Shown here piece after piece: positions 33,477-37,964 of a stretch of 37,964 nt of DNA (position 1 is its first letter; every line of letters starts with the position of its first letter). The position numbers and the translations under genes were made by a program. This stretch comes from Deltaproteobacteria bacterium (lineage in GTDB: Bacteria; Desulfobacterota; Desulfobacteria; Desulfobacterales; C00003060). The notes beneath the pieces were generated by a model that had not been told where the DNA came from, made no database searches, and worked only from the letters and a program-made list of their open reading frames with translations. The stretch covers positions 1 to 37,964 of the forward strand of contig JAFDKF010000055.1 in NCBI GenBank assembly GCA_019307135.1, in the 5' to 3' direction.

Positions 33477-33908
33477 ATGCCATCTCAGGTAATCATCTTT
33501 TCAACAGACAGCCTCAGGGGCGGAATAATACAGGAGGTGTTGAAACGAAGCGGTCTTGAGTCTTTGCTGGCCGGCAGAGTCCTGGAGGCCGGGCAGGCTA
33601 TAGTCGATAATGCCCCGCGTGTTGTAATTTTCGATACAAAAGGTATTTTCCCGGACGAGATAAATCTGTTGAAAAATTTGTGCCACGCGCTTCGAGACAC
33701 TGGTGTACTTGTGCTCGGAGACCGGTCAATTGTAGACACATTCTCAGGAGAGGGTATTCAAAATGGGCTCTGTCTGTCTGACCCACTTGACCCTGATCTT
33801 ATTGCTTCAAAGGTGAAGCAGATGATTCTTTCGCCGAAAACGAAAGAAAAGCCTCTGCAGAGGGATGATCTCGAATCCGACTTGAAACAGTTCTTGAAGT
33901 TGGATTGA
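33477..33908 (+). CDS. Receiver-like (pseudo-receiver) protein
   Basis: 143 residues. Pattern beta-alpha like CheY receivers: VIIFSTDSL (strand 1), PRVVIFDTKG with D52 or so at the phospho-acceptor position, GVLVLGDRS (strand 4 region), LDPDLIASKVKQM (last helix). The acidic pair after strand 1 is missing (FSTDS), and the Thr and Lys residues are not at usual places, so phosphorylation is doubtful. Starts 7 bases after the actin gene stop, so it is in one operon with it. May be a partner of the Mad28-type actin. Alternative: divergent methylmalonyl or flavodoxin-like fold. Confidence 0.65.
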   Translation: MPSQVIIFSTDSLRGGIIQEVLKRSGLESLLAGRVLEAGQAIVDNAPRVVIFDTKGIFPDEINLLKNLCHALRDTGVLVLGDRSIVDTFSGEGIQNGLCLSDPLDPDLIASKVKQMILSPKTKEKPLQRDDLESDLKQFLKLD

Positions 33909-33972
33909 ACTATCGGCATCCTTCACACAACCCCAAAAGTAGTTTACACTTTTTGACGTCAATGATTATCAT

Positions 33973-34094
33973 CTCGTTCCCATGCTCTGCGTGGGAACGC
34001 ATTCCATCAGACGCTCCGCGTCTTGAAAGAGATAATCTGTATTGGACGCAGAGCGTCCAGCGGTTTGGGTTACAACGCAGAGCATTGTAACCAG
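33973..34094. repeat. Dispersed palindromic element, copy 2
   Basis: Three consecutive hairpins matching 14049-14188. No gene in 33909-34209. Confidence 0.82.
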
Positions 34095-34209
34095 ATTCTG
34101 TTCGTGGCGGAAGTTATGACCAAGCCCGACAAATAGATCGAGAAGCACAGGTCCAATTTTTTTACATGAATACGATGCCAGAACAGGATTCCAACAGGGG
34201 GCTGAATCC

Positions 34210-36057
34210 ATGAAAGCCACCAAGTCTGTATTGATCATAGGGACCATCGTTGCGTTTTTCCTCGTTTGCCTGGTGTCGTATGCTGAGAATACGCCCGAAG
34301 GGATTATATTGTTCGACCAGTCCGGGTCAATGAAAAAGTGCGACCCTGAGCTGAGATCAAAAGCCTTGATAGTTGAATTCATCAAAAGCCTTAAGAAACC
34401 GCACAGAATAGTACTTGCCGGATTTAATGAGGAAATCCACGAGTACATCACCCTGGTCACTGCAACCGAAACGGACGTGGGGGCGCTGGCGGGAGAAATT
34501 CAGAAAATTGATGCCCGCAGCTTGTGTACTGACCTGGAAACCCCTTTCAGATATCTGCTCGAACGGGAAAGCAACGAAGACGTCAAGTTCGTCTTCATTA
34601 TTTCCGACGGCGAACCTGATATATGGGACGGCAAGCTCCGCTATTTTAGCAAAAGAGTAAAATCCGATTCCAGGTACGAAGACCTTAACAGGCAGTACTA
34701 TGTGCTTAAGGCCTCGGGACTTTCCCCTGATGAGCTCTTTGACCGTTTGAAACACCTCTATGATGAAAGGAACCTTGAGCTGATTGAAGAGCAGGTATTC
34801 CGGTTAAAGGATGGGTTGGGTGACAGGATCATTCTATGGGACCTTTCCGGCGAGTCAGGCTACTTTAGAACCTGGGCTGAGGAGTGCGGCGGCCTGTATC
34901 TGCCTATGAAAGCGGAAGAAGGTACAACCACAGTTGATCGCTTGAGAAACATTATATTGTCTGTGCCGGGAAGATCAAGCTCTATTGTACGTGAGCCGCT
35001 TTCGGAAGATGATGAAACGCATCCTGAGTCTGCATTGCCCGCAGCGGTTGAGCCGGAGCCGGTTGAGCCGGAGATTGAGATCGGCCTTGAACCGAAGCCG
35101 AAGACCGCCGCCGGGCAGATGCCGCAGAGTGCTTACACAACAGTGACTTCTCAGCCGCCATTGGCTGACCTGGGTGATAAGCCAGAAAAGCCTGCCGGGC
35201 AGACTCGAAAACAGATCTCGGGAAATGGTGTAGGCGGCTGGGGCATCACTGCTGCGCTGGCGTTGTTCGTGCTGGGCGGTATGGGTTGTATGACTATTCT
35301 TTGCAGATCCCGTAAAAAGGCGGCACGAGCCGAGCGTAAGAAGAAATTGGAGGCAGAGGTGGAGACTGAGATAAGGAAGATGAAGGAGCAGGGGCTGGCC
35401 GAGATGGAGGCTGAAGTTGCGGCTGAAAAAGAAAAGAGGATGCAGGACCTTGAAAAGGAGCTTGCCGAACAGAGCAAGTCCGGGGAGCAGGAGGTCAAAG
35501 CCGAGAAAAAGAGAAGGATGCGTGAGCTTGAGGCAAGAGAGATCGAGATGGTTTCGACTATTGAGGCCAATTCAGTCGAGCGCAAGAAGAAATTGGAGGC
35601 AGAGCTTGAGGCTGAGATAGGGAGGATGAAGGAGCAGGGGCTGGCCGAGATGGAGGCTGAGGTTGCGGCTGAAAAAGAGAAGATGAGGCAGGGGCAGGGG
35701 CTGGTGGAGATGGAGGCTGAAGTTGCAGCCGAGAAAGAGAAGAGGATGCAGGAATTTGAAGCGCAACTTGCCGAGTACTGGAAGTCCGTAGAGCAGGAGG
35801 TCGAAGCCGAGAAAGAGAGAAGGATGCAGGAGCTTGAGGCTGAGATAGGGAGGATGAAGGAGCAGGGGTTGGCCGGGATGGAGGCTAAGGTTGCGGCCGA
35901 GATAGGGAGGATCAAGGAGCAGAGGATGGTGGAGATGGAGGCTGAGGTTGCGGCCGAGAAAGAGAAAAGGATGCAGGAGTTTGAAGCGCAGCTTGCCGAG
36001 TACTGGAATTCGGTTGAACTGGAGGTGGAAGCGGAAAAAGGGAGAAAAAGGGGGTAA
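34210..36057 (+). CDS. VWA-domain, single-TM protein with long cytoplasmic coiled coil
   Basis: 615 residues. Signal or anchor at 5-24. Von Willebrand A domain about 28-255 with the metal site (MIDAS): D36-x-S38-x-S40 in FDQSGSM, T107 in CTDLETP, D133 in ISDGEPD. Pro/Glu-rich linker 265-335, membrane helix about 345-366 (ITAALALFVLGGMGCMTILC), then a basic stop-transfer and about 240 residues of coiled coil built from MEAEVAAEKEKRMQ-type units. So the VWA domain faces periplasm or vesicle lumen and the rod faces the cytoplasm. It could tie magnetosome membrane or cell envelope to the filaments. VWA next to a MinD-like gene also occurs in other systems. Confidence 0.8.
   Translation: MKATKSVLIIGTIVAFFLVCLVSYAENTPEGIILFDQSGSMKKCDPELRSKALIVEFIKSLKKPHRIVLAGFNEEIHEYITLVTATETDVGALAGEIQKIDARSLCTDLETPFRYLLERESNEDVKFVFIISDGEPDIWDGKLRYFSKRVKSDSRYEDLNRQYYVLKASGLSPDELFDRLKHLYDERNLELIEEQVFRLKDGLGDRIILWDLSGESGYFRTWAEECGGLYLPMKAEEGTTTVDRLRNIILSVPGRSSSIVREPLSEDDETHPESALPAAVEPEPVEPEIEIGLEPKPKTAAGQMPQSAYTTVTSQPPLADLGDKPEKPAGQTRKQISGNGVGGWGITAALALFVLGGMGCMTILCRSRKKAARAERKKKLEAEVETEIRKMKEQGLAEMEAEVAAEKEKRMQDLEKELAEQSKSGEQEVKAEKKRRMRELEAREIEMVSTIEANSVERKKKLEAELEAEIGRMKEQGLAEMEAEVAAEKEKMRQGQGLVEMEAEVAAEKEKRMQEFEAQLAEYWKSVEQEVEAEKERRMQELEAEIGRMKEQGLAGMEAKVAAEIGRIKEQRMVEMEAEVAAEKEKRMQEFEAQLAEYWNSVELEVEAEKGRKRG
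35340..36050 (+). repeat. In-gene repeats of the coiled-coil tail
   Basis: Imperfect units of about 50-60 bases (atggaggctgaagttgcggc ... gagaaagagaagaggatgca), at least six copies in two longer duplicated blocks. Copy number is likely unstable and assembly here may be collapsed. Confidence 0.8.
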
Positions 36058-36253
36058 CTTGAGGATTGCGCCCCCCGCATCCTGTCCTGGCGCGACGTGC
36101 CTGAGCGGTCGGCATAAAGCCGACCCTACGCCCGCCCGCCTCGCCTGAGCGCTCGCGATGGCGGGCAGGTAGGGGCGGGTTTATCCCGCCCGTTTGTTCT
36201 GGGCCAGGGGTGAGGGGGGATCAAAAAAATGGGCGAACTTATTGGGAAGTTAC
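36054..36253. repeat. Palindromic dispersed repeat, copy 3, with nested elements
   Basis: Outer arms gtaacttgagg and gggaagttac, as in the other two copies, with cggtcggcataaagccgaccctac and gggcgggtttatcccgcccg nested inside. It covers the 3' ends of both convergent genes. Confidence 0.7.
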
Positions 36254-37147
36254 GATTTTTGCTGCTATCTGGTTGATATCTCGCGAGAAAATTGATTGGG
36301 GCGCATCGATCATTGCCGGTGTCATCCTCACAATGGCATTTTTTACTGCATTATCCTCGTGTATCGTCATTGTCACCCCGCCATCAATGCTCAGATATTG
36401 TTGCAAGAGGTTCTGAATAACTTCACCTGCGTTTGCATCGTTTTCGGTCTGGACTCTGTTGACAACCACAAAGGGTTTAAGAGTCGATAAAATCTTTTTT
36501 GCAGAATTCGCTGTCTCAATATCGATCTTGCGGGCCTCTCGAAAAAGGCCTTCCATGGTCTTAAGGTGGGGATGATTGTCAAAGTCTTTTGCCTTTTCCA
36601 ACAGCTCCAGGAGTTCAAAACACTTCTTGTGCTTGAAATAAAATGTGAGCCGTCTAAAAACAGTGGCTTTTATGAAGCTGTACACGTTCAACAGGGAGGG
36701 CACCTCAGGCGTTGTCACGAGAAGCCCTCTTTGGGCAATAATCAAGAAATCCACCACATTATAAGAGGCGCCCGGTGCCAGGTCCAGAAGCACAAGGTCA
36801 CAGTCCAGATTTGATAGATGCCTGATCAGTTTTAGCTTCTTTTGATAAGCCATATTGGCTATGCCGGGGACATCACCTCCGCAGATTATGCCAAGATTGT
36901 TTATCTTTGTGTCCAGAACAATGTCACTAAGATTCTTGACTCTATTTAACACAAAATCATCGAGGGTGTGCCTGGATTCCCTAATGCCAAAGATAGCATG
37001 GAGATTTGAAGTTCCCAGGTCCAGATCAACGGCAATGACCCTTTTGCCCAGTTCCGAGAGTGCAATAGCAAGATTCGCAGAAATCGTGCTCTTGCCTACT
37101 CCTCCTTTAGGCCCGACAATAGCGAAGATGTTTTTTGGTTTTTCCAT
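36239..37147 (-). CDS. MinD/ParA-family ATPase
   Basis: 302 residues. Deviant Walker A KGGVGKST (14-21), Walker A' VDLDLGTSNLH (40-50), Walker B VLLDLAPGAS, and the closing strand KPFVVVNRV. The signature is of MinD/FlhG/ParA P-loop ATPases, which position structures inside cells. About 40 residues longer than MinD in the helical part after 160. Clusters with mad genes include ParA/MinD-like genes, and this one converges on the VWA gene. Likely segregates or places the magnetosome chain. No clear C-terminal membrane-targeting helix is seen, though the end is read from a dispersed repeat, so the true tail may be altered. Confidence 0.9.
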   Translation of the reverse strand: MEKPKNIFAIVGPKGGVGKSTISANLAIALSELGKRVIAVDLDLGTSNLHAIFGIRESRHTLDDFVLNRVKNLSDIVLDTKINNLGIICGGDVPGIANMAYQKKLKLIRHLSNLDCDLVLLDLAPGASYNVVDFLIIAQRGLLVTTPEVPSLLNVYSFIKATVFRRLTFYFKHKKCFELLELLEKAKDFDNHPHLKTMEGLFREARKIDIETANSAKKILSTLKPFVVVNRVQTENDANAGEVIQNLLQQYLSIDGGVTMTIHEDNAVKNAIVRMTPAMIDAPQSIFSRDINQIAAKIVTSQ

Positions 37148-37205
37148 GAAAAAAGCTCAACCTCATAGATGCCGAAAAACGTTGGAATGATAGAAGAGCA
37201 ACATA

Positions 37206-37395
37206 GAAAATACGTAAGCGTTCTCAGGTTCAGAGTTCACCGTTCACCGTTCAGAGATCAGAAGTCAGAGATCAGAAGTCAGACCTCCGACCTCTGATCT
37301 CTATTCTTTTAACTGAACCCCTGAACCCCTGAACCCCTGAACCCCTGAACCCCTGAACCCCTGAATCTCTGAATCCCTGAACCGTGAACCCAGGT
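37206..37395. repeat. Word-like repeats (gaagtcaga, gacctccga, gaacccct)
   Basis: Copy 2 of the 22456 block, followed by about eight units of gaacccct/gaatccct. Not CRISPR: there are no spacers. No gene in 37148-37591. Confidence 0.8.
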
Positions 37396-37443
37396 TACAA
37401 AATATCTTATCATACAAGAATGATTTTTGTCAAAAAGGCATAA

Positions 37444-37584
37444 TGGGTTGAGCGGTTCAACGTTCACGGTTCCCGGTTTAAAAGCCTTTGGATTGTCGAT
37501 TGTCGATTGACCTGTGGTTGTTTTTCAATCATCAATCATCAATGAACCGTGAACCTTTGTAACGTAGACTATAACCTTTGAACC
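37444..37584. repeat. Right arm of the long-range inverted repeat
   Basis: 35 bp (37444-37478) and 21 bp (37564-37584) exactly reverse-complement 3881-3915 and 3769-3789. The second block runs into the 5' end of the last gene. Confidence 0.8.
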
Positions 37585-37591
37585 GTGAACC

Positions 37592-37867
37592 GTGAACCTC
37601 ATAGAAAAAAAGTGGTTAATCGTTGTAACAATTATATCTCTGGCTCTAAACGTTATTGCGGCATTTCTCCTTTATCAAGATTCAAACACAACGTTCGATG
37701 ACCACGAAACGAACCTGATTAAGCATCTCCCTTTCAATTATGATACTTTCAAGGTCGAGTGGGGTAAGGCTTGGCTTGGCTTGGAGGTTAGTTATGTTAC
37801 CCCGGAGATGGCGGCAAGAGCGGGGCTTGACAGAGTCGAAGGAGCATACGTAACCTATAAGGATTGA
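37592..37867 (+). CDS. Membrane-anchored half-PDZ protein (truncated MamE/MamP-like)
   Basis: 91 residues. Membrane helix about 8-27, then LGLEVSYVTPEMAARAGLDR and VEGAYVTYKD, which match the first half of the MamE-type PDZ domains in this window (AWLGIETSDITGAMAKELGL). Expected next is a GSPAxKAGLxxGD loop, but a TGA stop comes instead, inside a strong hairpin. The frame after the stop does not resume PDZ sequence. The GTG start is read from the (cgtgaac) repeat. Either a broken gene or a genuine short protein. Confidence 0.6.
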   Translation: MNLIEKKWLIVVTIISLALNVIAAFLLYQDSNTTFDDHETNLIKHLPFNYDTFKVEWGKAWLGLEVSYVTPEMAARAGLDRVEGAYVTYKD

Positions 37868-37892
37868 GACGACCTGAAAGGTCGTTTCAATC
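37861..37892 (+). terminator. Strong hairpin at the stop of the half-PDZ gene
   Basis: gattgagacgacct and aggtcgtttcaatc pair along 14 positions with one G-U, around a 3-base loop. The stop codon lies in the left arm. There is no T-run after it, so Rho-independent termination is not certain. Confidence 0.45.
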
Positions 37893-37964
37893 CTATGTTC
37901 AAGAAGCCCGTTGCAGTTTATGGGATCATTATATAAGGGTATTGCTTCAAGGGGGTTAGTTGGT

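Noticed and set aside
35151..36080. 309-residue minus-strand Ser-rich frame opposite the VWA gene
   Set aside because: Mirror of the coiled-coil repeats; low-complexity Ser/Cys sequence without a start signal.
37316..37380. Possible CRISPR array from regularly repeated gaacccct units
   Set aside because: Units are 8 bases and directly tandem with no spacers; no cas genes.

Overview
The window is a magnetosome gene cluster with its flanks. MamB, MamM, MamQ, MamI, MamA and MamK relatives, split MamE-type PDZ and protease genes, a FeoAB iron(II) transporter, two actin-like genes and a long run of coiled-coil genes of the 'mad' kind occur together only in magnetotactic bacteria that carry mad genes. 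That points to Desulfobacterota (former Deltaproteobacteria), with Nitrospirota-like lineages as the alternative. The intergenic regions are full of short word-like tandem repeats and palindromic elements, which also resembles many Desulfobacterota genomes. The species cannot be named from the sequence.

Layout. 1-3.4 kb (minus strand): TonB (cut by the window edge), ExbD, ExbB and a secreted protein made of about 20 Asp-rich EF-hand-like repeats. 3.9-5.7 kb: a stand-alone NifX/NifB-type domain protein, a Fur-family regulator and an XRE regulator. 6.7-19.7 kb (plus strand), the mam section: small membrane protein, double-PDZ protein, degenerate trypsin-like protein, LapA/MamL-like protein, MamM, MamI, MamA, MamQ, MamB, a 1015-residue PDZ/NifX/Cys-box protein, an intact trypsin-like protease, a second MamI, two tandem mini-proteins and a Thr/Gly/Met-repeat membrane protein. 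20.0-22.5 kb: FeoA and FeoB. 22.6-33.9 kb, the cytoskeletal section: MamK, about eight coiled-coil or HEAT proteins, a second actin-like protein (Mad28 type) and a receiver-like protein. 34.2-37.1 kb: a VWA-TM-coiled-coil protein and a convergent MinD/ParA-like ATPase. The last gene (37.6 kb) encodes a TM segment plus half a PDZ domain.

How the parts fit (inference). FeoAB and MamB/MamM would bring in iron. MamI, MamQ and the LapA/MamL-like protein would shape the membrane. The PDZ proteins and proteases would control crystal maturation. MamK, Mad28, the coiled-coil proteins, the VWA anchor and the MinD-like ATPase would build and position the chain.

Most notable: no PDZ protein here has the CXXCH magnetochrome heme motif. 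The 1015-residue protein instead carries three copies of an invariant six-Cys/one-His box and two NifX-like domains. A PDZ-gene/protease-gene pair occurs twice, one protease looking intact and the other lacking the catalytic Asp. A 35-bp plus a 21-bp exact inverted repeat, in mirrored order, bracket about 33.5 kb holding the whole cluster.
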